Shown: positions 23,828-31,817, counted from the stretch's first letter. The stretch is 37,563 nt of DNA from Thermoplasmata archaeon (GCA_035632695.1 DASQGG010000109.1:1-37563), one strand, 5' to 3'. The notes: a model not told the origin generated them from the sequence alone. Numbers and translations are program-made.

Positions 23828-24609
23828 CGGACCTCGTCGACCTCTTCGTACCAAGGGATCGATGTGCCCTTGGCCTGCCGTTTCTCCCACCGCCGCGTCT
23901 TGGGCATGGAAGCCAGGAAGGCCCGGTACTGGGCCAGACGTTCCTCGGCGCGCATCGCAGCGGTCGCCAGGTCCCCGTCCGCATTGAACCGAAGCTGCGG
24001 CAGCATCTCCTTGGCGAGCCGGAGGTTCTGGTCCACATCGTACCAGAGACCCCAGTCGTCCCCCAGGAGTTCGGTCAGGTACGTGCGATCGAGTTTCTCC
24101 AGGGGAAACGCGCACGAGAACGCGGCCAGGTCGATCCAATCCCGGGATGTCGCCTTGTGGATCTGGGCCTTCGAGAGGAACAGGTCCTCGGGGGTCAGGG
24201 TAGTGCCCGACGGGAGCCGACCCTTGATCGGGATCTCGTGGCTGAAACGGAGCGTGTCGTAGAACACGTCGATGTCGAACTTCGGGTGGTAGTAGATGTT
24301 GCGGTACATGCCGAAGAGGCTGTTCGTCTCCGTGTCCTCCCGGAAGCCGAGCTCGCGGACGAAGAGCTTGTAGATGTCCGAGGACTTTTTCTCTAGGCTC
24401 GCGAGGTCGAGGTCCTTGAACCGCGGTTCCCCGTCCGGCCCGCCGCTCCGGCGGAGGTACAGGACGCGTGCGAGCGGGTCCCCCCGGATGTGGTAGTACA
24501 GGCCGACGCTCCCGCACATCCGCAGCGGGATGCCGCGTTGCGCGGCTTGCGCGACGAGCCGTTCCGCCTCCGCGAGGAACTGTGCCTCGGGTAAGCGGAC
24601 GTCGGCCAT
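23824..24609 (-). CDS. Nucleotidyltransferase-fold protein (paralogue 2)
   Basis: 261 residues, paralogous to 16225-17067. It shows LRMCGSVGLYYHI (GS motif, about 29-41), FKDLDLASLEKK (Asp-x-Asp, about 64-75) and KFDIDVFYDTLRFSHE (third acidic site, about 114-129). The shared LFLSKAQIHKATSRDWIDL, DDWGLWYDVDQNL and C-terminal WEKRQAKGTSIPWY motifs follow. It starts 4 bases after the stop of the phosphoesterase gene, with GGGGTGA as ribosome site, so the two are made from one message. Such pairing of a nucleotidyltransferase and a phosphoesterase suggests adding and removing a nucleotide on a common target. That is inference; the acceptor is unknown. Confidence 0.75.
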   Translation of the reverse strand: MADVRLPEAQFLAEAERLVAQAAQRGIPLRMCGSVGLYYHIRGDPLARVLYLRRSGGPDGEPRFKDLDLASLEKKSSDIYKLFVRELGFREDTETNSLFGMYRNIYYHPKFDIDVFYDTLRFSHEIPIKGRLPSGTTLTPEDLFLSKAQIHKATSRDWIDLAAFSCAFPLEKLDRTYLTELLGDDWGLWYDVDQNLRLAKEMLPQLRFNADGDLATAAMRAEERLAQYRAFLASMPKTRRWEKRQAKGTSIPWYEEVDEVR

Positions 24610-24613
24610 GCGT

Positions 24614-25570
24614 TCACCCCGTGACGAAGAGGTGGCCCGCGATCTCGGATCCCCGCAGGTCGAGCAGGAGCCCTTGCAGGCTCCCGCTGAAGTAGGCGCT
24701 CCCGGGGTTGTACACGGGCGTGCCCGCGACGTCGTCGAGTCCCTTCGCCTCGTGGATGTGGCCGTGCAGGCCCACCAGGGGGTGCAGGGACTCGATCAGG
24801 TTGCGAACGGACGTGGACCCCACGTGACCTAGGATCATCTCGCCGCGCACGGTCTTCGGTTTGAAGTTCTCGTCGAGTTCGGGCGCGAGGTCGAGGCTCG
24901 TGTCCATCGGCGGAGCATGAATGTCCAGGATGGTCTGGCGCGGGTTGTCAATCTGCGGTGCCGTCTTGTCGAGGAACTTCTGGAGGTCGGGTTCCTCGAG
25001 GTCGCGCGGGCAGTGCCACGGCGTCATGTTCGCGTACCCGCATCCGTAGATCTCGTACGGGCCCGCGCGGACGACTTGGCCCTCCGGGATCAGGAGGTTC
25101 TCTGGGCCCTCCGCCTTCAGGAGCCTGAGGACGTCGTCCGTGTCGTCGTTCCCCACGTTCATCACGAGCGGAATGCCGGTCGGGGTGAGGCGCTCCTTCA
25201 CGAGCTTGAGCCACGCCCGCACGCGGTCGTGGGCCAGGTCCATGAAGAGTTCGTTGATCGCGTCGGGACGCTCGTTGAGACGCCGCCACTCCTCGGGCGT
25301 CATGACCGCGGAATACCGTCCCTGGTTCGCAATCTCCCGCTCGACCTTAGGGAGCTCGTCGTCCGTGATATGGACCGCGGTCCGGTCTTGCGGGAACCAG
25401 CGGTATCCACCCGCCTCGTCCGGGAAGATGGGGACGAGCATCTTCCCCATGATGTCCCCGCCGTAGACTAGGAGGTCGGGATGGTAGACCGCGGTCGAGT
25501 TCAGGAACTTGCGGAAGCAGACCTCGGACCCATGGAGATCGCTGACGAACAGGATCCGGAAGCGACCCAC
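24614..25570 (-). CDS. Icc-like calcineurin-family metallophosphoesterase (paralogue 2)
   Basis: 318 residues from GTG 25570. Motifs: VSDLHGSE at 9-16 (Asp11, His13), YGGDIMG near 36-42, NVGNDDTDD near 140, ILDIHAPPMD near 222 and GLHGHIHEAKG near 268-278. It shares blocks with the protein at 19017-20000, including FRKFL, EREIANxGxY and GSTSVRxLIE. The frame continues upstream to 25900, but a TATA-like element at 25592-25599 lies 26 bases from GTG 25570, so the gene is probably leaderless with that start. It is the first gene of an operon with the nucleotidyltransferase-fold gene. The substrate is unknown; a phosphodiester made by its partner is my preferred guess. Confidence 0.88.
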   Translation of the reverse strand: MGRFRILFVSDLHGSEVCFRKFLNSTAVYHPDLLVYGGDIMGKMLVPIFPDEAGGYRWFPQDRTAVHITDDELPKVEREIANQGRYSAVMTPEEWRRLNERPDAINELFMDLAHDRVRAWLKLVKERLTPTGIPLVMNVGNDDTDDVLRLLKAEGPENLLIPEGQVVRAGPYEIYGCGYANMTPWHCPRDLEEPDLQKFLDKTAPQIDNPRQTILDIHAPPMDTSLDLAPELDENFKPKTVRGEMILGHVGSTSVRNLIESLHPLVGLHGHIHEAKGLDDVAGTPVYNPGSAYFSGSLQGLLLDLRGSEIAGHLFVTG

Positions 25571-25591
25571 GTTACGACGAGCACGCGCCGT

Positions 25592-25692
25592 GAATATAGC
25601 TTTGCGCCCCGGTTTTCGGCCCGCCGAAAAGCGGCGCTCCGGGACCGATGCGTGGGCGTCTCTCCCGACTGGACGGCGTCGCATCTTTTTAC
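25592..25692. promoter_or_regulatory. Back-to-back leaderless promoters
   Basis: The minus-strand TATA-like box at 25592-25599 (GCTATATT) serves GTG 25570. A plus-strand box at 25685-25692 (TTTTTACC) serves GTG 25716. Each is 26-28 bases from its start codon, so both messages would begin at the start codon. Confidence 0.5.
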
Positions 25693-25715
25693 CGCTGTCC
25701 GCGGATATCCCCGCA

Positions 25716-25958
25716 GTGCTAGGACGCAGCTGGAAACACGCGTCCCCCGAGGCGTTGCGGGGCGTGCGCGCGATTCTGATCCGGCGCGGGGCCGTGGAAG
25801 ACAGAGAGATTTCGAACCCCCACGAGCTCTGGAGGGTTCGCATCGAGCGAGTCGTTTTCACGGCGTACACGAGCGGCACGCTGTATTGCAGCGGGGGCAA
25901 CCTCCCGGAGCTGTCGTTCCTCTACGCGTCGATCTCTCGGATTTTGGAGGCCCGGTGA
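25716..25958 (+). CDS. Small hypothetical protein (80 aa), leaderless
   Basis: 80 residues. It begins with a basic helix (SWKHASPEALRGVRAILIRRG), then a strand-rich part: NPHELWRVRIERVVFTAYTS, GTLYCSGG, and a final helix ELSFLYASISRILEAR. The strand-strand-strand-helix pattern with a G-T-L-x-x-x-G-G turn recalls the small TBP-like fold found at the N-terminus of RNase HIII, but this is a weak resemblance. GTG 25716 is chosen for its TATA box; longer in-frame extension overlaps the divergent gene and promoter. It is convergent with the MFS gene, 7 bases apart. Confidence 0.6.
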   Translation: MLGRSWKHASPEALRGVRAILIRRGAVEDREISNPHELWRVRIERVVFTAYTSGTLYCSGGNLPELSFLYASISRILEAR

Positions 25959-25965
25959 ACTGTCT

Positions 25966-27204
25966 CTATCCCGGCGCGGGGACCGCTCGTGGCGGGCGCA
26001 CTTCGAGGCTCAGGACGAGCCCAACCGCACTCAGCGCAAGGCCGACGTAAAAGGCGGAGAGGTACGCTCCGGTGGTCTCGCGGATCCATCCCCCCGCAAA
26101 CAGCGCGACGAGGTTCCCCACCCCGAATGCGGTAAACAGCAGGCCGTAGTTCGCGCCCGCATGGCGCTCGCCAAAGTACAGGGTGGACAGGGCTGGCATC
26201 ACGGCGAGGAATCCGCCGAAGACGATGCCCGTGAGGGCTACGCCAAGGAACACCGGCTCGAGTCCGCTGGACACGGACAGGAGCGCCATGGCTCCCAGGA
26301 GCACCGTGTACATCACGAGGAGGGTCTCCCGGGGCGACCACTGGTCCGCGAGCCGGCCGAACACAGGGCGTCCGGCGCTGTTGAAGAGGGCGAGGACGAT
26401 CACGGCGAGCGTCGCCACCGCGTCCGTCGCGAAGCCGACCTCCTTCGCGATAGTGAACGCGTTTCCGATGACCATGAAGCCCTCCGCCGTGCCGAGGACA
26501 TAGAGCGTCCACGCGGTCCAGAAGACGCGGGACCGGAGCACGGTGCGCGGACCGACCTCGGTCAAGGGGCGCCACGCGCGGCGCTGCTTCGTGACGACCG
26601 CCGCGGGCGGCTCCCACCCCGCGGGTGGAAACTGCAGGAGCAGGGCGAGCGGCACGAGGACCGCCAGGAAGAGGATGCCGAGGAGCAGGAACGTCGTGGG
26701 CACGCCGTAGATACCGATGAGGTATCCCGCGAGCGGCGCGGTGACCACAGGTGAGAGGCCGACGCCCATGACGACGATTCCGGAAGCGACTCCCTTCCGC
26801 ACGGGGAACCAACGCACCGCGGTCGTGATCGTGGGGTTGTAGCCGAAGCCCGTGCCCAGGCCCACGAGGCCGCCGTAGAGCAGGGTGAGCGTGGGCATCG
26901 GCCAGGGTGAGCGGTCGAAGAGCGAGCAGAGCATGTAGCCCGAGGCAAAGACGAGGACGCCCGCCAGGGCGACCTTCCGCGGTCCCAGACGATCGACCGC
27001 GCGTCCGGCGAAGACCATGCCCACGGAGAACATGGCCATCGCCGCGGCGAAGGGCAGGAGCGCGGTAAACGCGTCCGCCCCCCGGGTCGCGAACTCTGCG
27101 ACGAGGGCGGCGCGGAAGACGCTCCACGAGTATGCGGTTCCTAGGAGGAGGTTCATCCCAAGGCCGACGACCAGATAGGATCCGCGGGGCAGTCTCACCG
27201 TCAT
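25966..27204 (-). CDS. MFS transporter, oxalate/formate antiporter-like (OFA family)
   Basis: 412 residues and 12 predicted transmembrane helices. The N-terminus (YLVVGLGMNLLLGTAYSWSV) and the segment GLGTGFGYNPTITTAVRWFP then VRKGVASGIVVMG, in helices 4-5, are typical of the OFA subgroup. The MFS loop 2-3 signature appears as GRAVDRLGPRKV and its repeat as GRLADQWSPRETL. A cytoplasmic loop of about 30 residues separates the two halves. Members exchange oxalate, formate or other monocarboxylates, but many have unknown substrates. Nearby acyl-CoA ligase and ThDP-lyase genes make a carboxylate substrate plausible. The start at ATG 27204 is about 30 bases from an AGGCTTTTGA element. Confidence 0.88.
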   Translation of the reverse strand: MTVRLPRGSYLVVGLGMNLLLGTAYSWSVFRAALVAEFATRGADAFTALLPFAAAMAMFSVGMVFAGRAVDRLGPRKVALAGVLVFASGYMLCSLFDRSPWPMPTLTLLYGGLVGLGTGFGYNPTITTAVRWFPVRKGVASGIVVMGVGLSPVVTAPLAGYLIGIYGVPTTFLLLGILFLAVLVPLALLLQFPPAGWEPPAAVVTKQRRAWRPLTEVGPRTVLRSRVFWTAWTLYVLGTAEGFMVIGNAFTIAKEVGFATDAVATLAVIVLALFNSAGRPVFGRLADQWSPRETLLVMYTVLLGAMALLSVSSGLEPVFLGVALTGIVFGGFLAVMPALSTLYFGERHAGANYGLLFTAFGVGNLVALFAGGWIRETTGAYLSAFYVGLALSAVGLVLSLEVRPPRAVPAPG

Positions 27205-27275
27205 GGACCCGCGTCATCTCGGGGACCGCGTCAAAAGCCTACCGAACGTATTGTACGCCGCACACCGCGCGGCCG

Positions 27276-27824
27276 TCAGGAGTGCTGGAGGGCCCGGTGG
27301 ATCACGAGTCCTGCGAGGCGCCAGAAGACTTCCTCGACGTTCTCTCCGGACTTCGCGGACGTCCGCACGATGTCGCAATCGAAGGCGTGCGCGAACTTGC
27401 GGAGGTTGGACTCGGGCATGTGGGTCTCCGCGGGGAGGTCGATCTTGTTGACCGCGAGGACGATGGGGAGGGCGCCCGCAATCCGGTCGATCTGGTCGAC
27501 CCAGACATACAGGTCATCGAGGGTCTCCGACCGTGTCATGTCCGCGACCGCGAGAATCCCCTGGGCTCCCTGGAAGTACTGCTCCTGGAGGAGCTCGCGG
27601 AAGCCCATCTGGCCCATGATGTCCCACACCATGAGGTTGACCATGACGGGCTCCTCGTCCTTCAGGGGGACGCTCACCTGCTTCTTGGAGACCTTGGTCC
27701 CCACGGTGGCGATGTAGCGGTCGTCGAACTCGTTGAGGACGTACCGGCGGATTAGGCTCGTCTTCCCCACGGAGCTCGCGCCCGCGAGGCAGAGCTTCGC
27801 CTTCATGATGTCGCCGTCGCCCAT
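27276..27824 (-). CDS. Ras-like small GTPase
   Basis: 182 residues covering a single G domain. G1 is GASSVGKTS at 15-23, a switch I Thr lies in IATVGTK near 39-44, G3 is WDIMGQ at 67-72, G4 is NKID at 126-129 and G5 is RTSAKSG near 151-157. The last residues (RALQHS) have no lipid-attachment cysteine. The DxxG has Met-Gly-Gln following like Rab/Arf relatives. Archaeal Ras-like proteins may take part in polarity or membrane processes; the role here is unknown. ATG 27824 is chosen, with ATG 27806 as an alternative. The frame runs on upstream through the next gene, but this is a shadow. A GTTAAAT element at 27861-27868 gives a leader of about 14 bases. Confidence 0.92.
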   Translation of the reverse strand: MGDGDIMKAKLCLAGASSVGKTSLIRRYVLNEFDDRYIATVGTKVSKKQVSVPLKDEEPVMVNLMVWDIMGQMGFRELLQEQYFQGAQGILAVADMTRSETLDDLYVWVDQIDRIAGALPIVLAVNKIDLPAETHMPESNLRKFAHAFDCDIVRTSAKSGENVEEVFWRLAGLVIHRALQHS

Positions 27825-27860
27825 GGTCCTTGTCCGCAGGGAGGGGTGGGGCGGCGGGTG

Positions 27861-27890
27861 ATTTAACGTTTCTCTCCCACGTTTCGTGGG
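27861..27890 (-). promoter_or_regulatory. TATA-like box and hairpin upstream of the GTPase gene
   Basis: The minus strand reads GTTAAAT at 27867-27861. Immediately upstream is CCCACG-TTT-CGTGGG at 27876-27890, a perfect 6-base inverted repeat. It could be an activator/repressor site, or a terminator for the ThDP gene whose stop is at 27914. No T-run follows it on the minus strand, which favours an operator. Confidence 0.4.
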
Positions 27891-27913
27891 TGATTGCAGC
27901 TCGAACCCGCGGC

Positions 27914-29557
27914 TCACATCACGTAGGAGCCCGTCCCGGCGTTGGACGCCGGGTCCAGAATCACGTTGACCACGGCCGGCCGACCGCTCGCGAACGCCCG
28001 CTCGATCGCGGGCCCGACTCCCTCCGGATCGTCCACGAACTCCCCGTGCGCGCCGAGGGCCTTGGCCACCTCGTCGTAGCGCGTGGCCTCGCCGAGGCGC
28101 GTGGCCACTGCCCGCGCCTCGCCGTAGAGGCCGATCTGGGGCCCGCGGATCTGAGCCCACGCGCCGTCGTTCCCGATCACGGCGACCACGGGCACCTTGT
28201 GGCGGACCAGCGTGTCGATCTCCATCCCGGAGATGCCGAACGCTCCGTCCCCCAGGAAGGCGAGGACGCGCTTCTCCGGCCTCGCAAGCTTCGCGGCGAG
28301 GGCGAACGGCAACCCCATCCCGAGACAGCCGAACCGCCCCGGGTCGAGCCAGCTCCCCGGCCACGGTGCGCGGATGATCTTGGAACCCGACGCGACGACG
28401 TTCCCTCCGTCGCCCACGATCACCGTGTCCTCCCCGACGAACCGATCGATCTCCCGTGCCAGACGAAGCGCGTGCACCGGTCGCCGGCCGGAGCCCGCTC
28501 CCTCGTCGAGCCTCGCTCGCTTGGCCGACTCGACGGACCGAAGCTTCTCCAGCCACGGGGTCGGTTCGCGGACCCGCAAGCCCTTCAGGGACGCCGCGAG
28601 CTGCCGCGCGATAATCCCGACGTCGCCCACGAGGCCCACGTCGACGGCGCGGTTGTGGCCGATCGTGTCCCCGGCCACGTCGGCCATGACGATGCGGGCG
28701 TCCGCGGCGATGGCCGGCGCCTGACCGTAGCCGAGGCGGAAGTCGAACGGGGCTCCCAGGTCGAGGACCACATCGGCATCCTCGAGCGCGTTGCTCCGGG
28801 AAAGGCCGAGGAAGTAGGGATGGTCGGGCGGGAGCGCTCCCCGGGCCAGCGAGTTCAGGTACACGGGGGCTCGCAGCACGTCCGCGAGAGCCCGGAGCCC
28901 GGACGCGTCCGTGCTCCACCGAAGCGAGGTCCCCGCGATGACGACGGGTCGCTCCGCGGTGACGAGGATCTCCGCCGCCTGGCGGACGCCGTCGGGATGG
29001 GCCCACACAGGCGCCCTGGAACGGCTTGCAGCTTTCCAGTCGACGCCTTCTGCGGCGACTTCGTCAAACAGGACGTCCCACGGCACTTCGAGGAACGCGG
29101 GGCCAGTTCGCGGCGATGCCGCGTGCCGGAACGCGTCGAACACGAATTCGGGCAGGCGCTTCGCGTGCGCGCAGGACTGCGCCCATTTCGTCACAGGCTC
29201 CAGGATTCGCACGTGCGGCGTCTCCTGGAGGCCTCCTTGGTCGTGCCGGGTGGTCTCCGCCTGTCCGCCGAGGACGACCACGGGCGAGTCGCTGTTCCGG
29301 GCGTTCACGATGGCGGTGAGTGAGTTGCAGACGCCGGGCCCTGCGGTGACCGCGGCGACGCCGACCTCGCCGGTCACGCGCGCCCATCCGTCCGCGGCGA
29401 ACGCCGCGGTCTGCTCGTGCCGCACGTCGATGACCCGGATGCCCTGGTCCAGGCAGCCTTCGTAGATCGGCAGGATGTGGCCGCCGCAGAGGGTGAAGAC
29501 CACACGGACGCCCTCTTTGGCCAAGGCCTCCCCGACGAGCTGGCCCCCCGTGGGCAT
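27914..29557 (-). CDS. ThDP-dependent enzyme, acetolactate synthase / 2-hydroxyacyl-CoA lyase-like
   Basis: 547 residues with the three-domain layout of the family. The N-terminal Pyr domain carries the catalytic Glu48 in DVRHEQTAAFAADGWAR. The central domain is at about 185-330. The C-terminal PP domain has the ThDP motif GDGAFGISGMEIDTLVRHKV, then PVVAVIGNDGAWAQI (GDG...N). The NDxxWxQI pattern and RHK before it resemble the 2-hydroxyacyl-CoA lyase/ILVBL branch more than biosynthetic acetolactate synthase, and no regulatory ilvN lies nearby. The next gene upstream is an acyl-CoA ligase, supporting a CoA-thioester substrate. ATG 29557 is chosen: a TATA-like CCTATATG (29590-29583) lies about 30 bases upstream. 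Confidence 0.88.
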   Translation of the reverse strand: MPTGGQLVGEALAKEGVRVVFTLCGGHILPIYEGCLDQGIRVIDVRHEQTAAFAADGWARVTGEVGVAAVTAGPGVCNSLTAIVNARNSDSPVVVLGGQAETTRHDQGGLQETPHVRILEPVTKWAQSCAHAKRLPEFVFDAFRHAASPRTGPAFLEVPWDVLFDEVAAEGVDWKAASRSRAPVWAHPDGVRQAAEILVTAERPVVIAGTSLRWSTDASGLRALADVLRAPVYLNSLARGALPPDHPYFLGLSRSNALEDADVVLDLGAPFDFRLGYGQAPAIAADARIVMADVAGDTIGHNRAVDVGLVGDVGIIARQLAASLKGLRVREPTPWLEKLRSVESAKRARLDEGAGSGRRPVHALRLAREIDRFVGEDTVIVGDGGNVVASGSKIIRAPWPGSWLDPGRFGCLGMGLPFALAAKLARPEKRVLAFLGDGAFGISGMEIDTLVRHKVPVVAVIGNDGAWAQIRGPQIGLYGEARAVATRLGEATRYDEVAKALGAHGEFVDDPEGVGPAIERAFASGRPAVVNVILDPASNAGTGSYVM

Positions 29558-29582
29558 GGAGGCGGCCACGGCGATGGGCGGA

Positions 29583-29590
29583 CATATAGG
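29583..29590 (-). promoter_or_regulatory. TATA-like box of the ThDP-enzyme gene
   Basis: CCTATATG on the minus strand, centred about 30 bases from ATG 29557, in the 61-base gap after the acyl-CoA ligase gene. The ThDP gene therefore can be transcribed on its own, with little or no leader. Confidence 0.5.
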
Positions 29591-29618
29591 TATGGGGGTC
29601 CTGCGCTCCGCAAGACGG

Positions 29619-31364
29619 TCAGGGGTGTGAGGACGGAGCCACCGCGGCCTGCTTGGCCCGCTCCTCGTCCCGCAGGGCGCGCCGAAGCACCTTGCCGATC
29701 GCGCTCTTCGGAAGCTCCGTCCGGAACTCAATCTGCCTGGGCACCCGGAACGCGGCGAGCCGCTCGCGGCAGAAGGCGATGAGTTCCCGGTCCGTCGCCG
29801 TGGCGCCGGGTTTGAGCGCGACGAACGCCTTCACGGTCTCGCCTCGGTAGGGATCGGGGACGCCGATGGCCGCTGCCTCGAGGACCGAGGGATGCATGTA
29901 GAGGACCTCCTCGACCTCGCGCGGATAGACGTTGAAGCCGGACGCGATGATCAGGTCCTTCTTCCGTTCGACGATGTACAGGTAGCCGTCCTCGTCCATC
30001 GTCGCGATATCGCCCGTGTACAACCACCCGTCGCGCAGGGTGGCCGCGGTCTCCTCGGGGTTGTTCCAGTACCCCTTCATGACTTGGGGCCCGCGCACGA
30101 GGAGTTCCCCCGCCTCGCCGATCGGGAGATCGCGCGTCGAGGTCTCCAGGTCCACGATCCGGACGTCCGTGTCGGGGAACGGGATGCCCACACCCTCCTT
30201 GACGAGCCCGTCCTGCGTGAGCGGGTTCCCGGAGACCACCGTGCTCGCCTCGGTCAGGCCGTAGCCCTCCACGAGCCGGCCGCCCGTCAGGGACTCCCAC
30301 CGCCGGCGCACCTCGACGGGCAGGGGCGCCGCCCCGGAGAGGCACGCCTGAATGCCACGCATGTCCGCCTTCCGGAGTCGCGGATGGTTCATCAGGGCCA
30401 CGTACAGGGTGGGAACCGCGGGGAACAGGGTGGGTCGCTCGCGGTCGATGACCTTGAGCAGATGCTTCAGGTCCCTCGGGTCGGGGACGAGCAGCATGGT
30501 CGCCGCGAGCCGGATCGAGACCATGAGCCCCGCCATGAGACCGTAGATGTGGAACATAGGGATCGCGATCAGGGTCTTCTCCCGGGCGGGCTGCATGCCG
30601 GGCACCCAGCTCGCGCACTGGTACGCGTTCGCGATTAGCGTGCGATGGGTCAGCATGGCGCCCTTCGGAGTCCCGGTGGTCCCGCCTGTATACTGGAGCA
30701 CCGCGACTTCATCCGGATCCACGGTCTCCGGCTCCGTTCCTCGCTCTGCGGGCGACTTGAGGAGTTCCCGGAATGTATGGACCCACGGCTCGCGCGGAAT
30801 GTCCAGCGGCCAATGTCCCGCCTTCTTCAGATCACTCCGGCGCCGCAGCGGGTAGAACGTGGAGAGCGGCGCAGGCAGGAAGTCCTTCAGGTCGGCGACA
30901 ATCACCTCGCGGATGGCGGTCTCCGGCTTTGCCCTCAGAACATTGGCGAGGAAGAGGTCGAGGGAGACGACCGCGGTTGCACCCGCGTCCGCATAGAGTC
31001 CCGCGAGTTCTCTCGGGGTGTAGAGCGGGTTCGTCTGGACGACGATGCCGCCGACGCGTTGAATTCCGAAGAAGGCGATCACGAATGCGGGTGAGTTCGG
31101 CACGATGAGCCCCACGCGGTCCCCGGGTCTGACTCCGAGATGCCTGAGGCCTGCCGCAAACCGGTCCGCGGCATCGTCGATTTCGCGGTATGTGAGCTTG
31201 GCCCCGTAGAAGACGGTCGCCGCCGCGTCGCCGTGGCCGTCCGCGGCCTCGCGGAGCATGCGTTCAACGGGTATGCGGGGATATTCGATGGTCTTCGGCA
31301 CACCAGTAGGCCAGTGTCGATGCCACGGGCGCTCCACGCGCTCCCCGTCAAGGAAAGGAGCCAT
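29619..31364 (-). CDS. Long-chain fatty acyl-CoA ligase (AMP-binding, FadD-like)
   Basis: 581 residues of the adenylate-forming superfamily. Motifs: phosphate loop YTGGTTGTPKGAMLTH near 225-240, GYGLTEAS near 368-375, YTGDIATMDEDGYLYIVERK near 447-466, hinge KKDLIIASGFNVYPREVEE, and catalytic Lys in LPKSAIGKVLRRAL near 555-566. The N-terminus RPWHRHWPTGVPKTIEYPRI is typical of FadD proteins, so ATG 31364 is the right start. It converts a fatty acid and CoA to the acyl-CoA through an acyl-AMP. It is upstream of the ThDP enzyme on the same strand, 61 bases apart. Chain-length preference cannot be read from sequence. Confidence 0.93.
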   Translation of the reverse strand: MAPFLDGERVERPWHRHWPTGVPKTIEYPRIPVERMLREAADGHGDAAATVFYGAKLTYREIDDAADRFAAGLRHLGVRPGDRVGLIVPNSPAFVIAFFGIQRVGGIVVQTNPLYTPRELAGLYADAGATAVVSLDLFLANVLRAKPETAIREVIVADLKDFLPAPLSTFYPLRRRSDLKKAGHWPLDIPREPWVHTFRELLKSPAERGTEPETVDPDEVAVLQYTGGTTGTPKGAMLTHRTLIANAYQCASWVPGMQPAREKTLIAIPMFHIYGLMAGLMVSIRLAATMLLVPDPRDLKHLLKVIDRERPTLFPAVPTLYVALMNHPRLRKADMRGIQACLSGAAPLPVEVRRRWESLTGGRLVEGYGLTEASTVVSGNPLTQDGLVKEGVGIPFPDTDVRIVDLETSTRDLPIGEAGELLVRGPQVMKGYWNNPEETAATLRDGWLYTGDIATMDEDGYLYIVERKKDLIIASGFNVYPREVEEVLYMHPSVLEAAAIGVPDPYRGETVKAFVALKPGATATDRELIAFCRERLAAFRVPRQIEFRTELPKSAIGKVLRRALRDEERAKQAAVAPSSHP

Positions 31365-31484
31365 GCGTACATAAGATGTGTCTCCGCGGGAATGAGTCGG
31401 TGTCGCGGGACTGTCGGAGACCGCCGCCCGACGCCGGCTGTGTCCTTATGGCCTCGTAGTGGTCTGCCGTCTCGGGAGATTCGG

Positions 31485-31799
31485 ATGATCGCGCGAACCT
31501 GGCACGGCGTCACGCCCGCATCGAAGGCCGACGCCTACTACGACTACTTGGAGGCGAGTGGCGTGAAGGGGTACCGCGAGACGAAGGGGAACCTCGGCGT
31601 CTACGTCCTCCGTCGCGTCGCGGGGGACCGCGCCGATTTCCTCCTCATCTCCCTTTGGAACTCGTACGACTCGATCCGTGCCTTCGCGGGGGAGGACATC
31701 GAGAAGGCGCGCTATTTTCCGCGAGATCGGGAATTCCTACTCGAATTCGAACCCACGGTCACGCACTACGACGTACTCGCTGCGCCGACGAAAATGTGA
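31485..31799 (+). CDS. Antibiotic biosynthesis monooxygenase (ABM) domain protein
   Basis: 104 residues, one ferredoxin-like alpha/beta domain: WHGVTPASKADAYYDYLEAS, GNLGVYVLRRVAGDRADFLL and ISLWNSYDSIRAFAGEDIEK, then ARYFPRDREFLLEFEPTVTHYDV. ABM proteins form dimeric barrels and include small monooxygenases, heme-degrading IsdG proteins and stress proteins. The function here is open. ATG 31485 is chosen because GGGAG lies about nine bases upstream and a TATA-like CCTTATG (31444-31450) fits. The longer frame upstream overlaps the divergent acyl-CoA ligase. The ABC exporter follows with its own promoter 50 bases after the stop. Confidence 0.82.
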   Translation: MIARTWHGVTPASKADAYYDYLEASGVKGYRETKGNLGVYVLRRVAGDRADFLLISLWNSYDSIRAFAGEDIEKARYFPRDREFLLEFEPTVTHYDVLAAPTKM

Positions 31800-31817
31800 A
31801 CCTCGTCATCAAGCGAG

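Noticed and set aside
27876-27890. Calling the CCCACG-TTT-CGTGGG hairpin a terminator
   Set aside because: No T-run follows on the minus strand and it directly abuts the GTPase TATA box, so an operator is at least as likely.
27276-29006. 576-codon frame that would fuse an N-terminal region to the GTPase
   Set aside because: The upstream two-thirds is Arg/Gly-rich out-of-frame reading of the ThDP gene. The GTPase has its own start at 27824 and its own TATA box.
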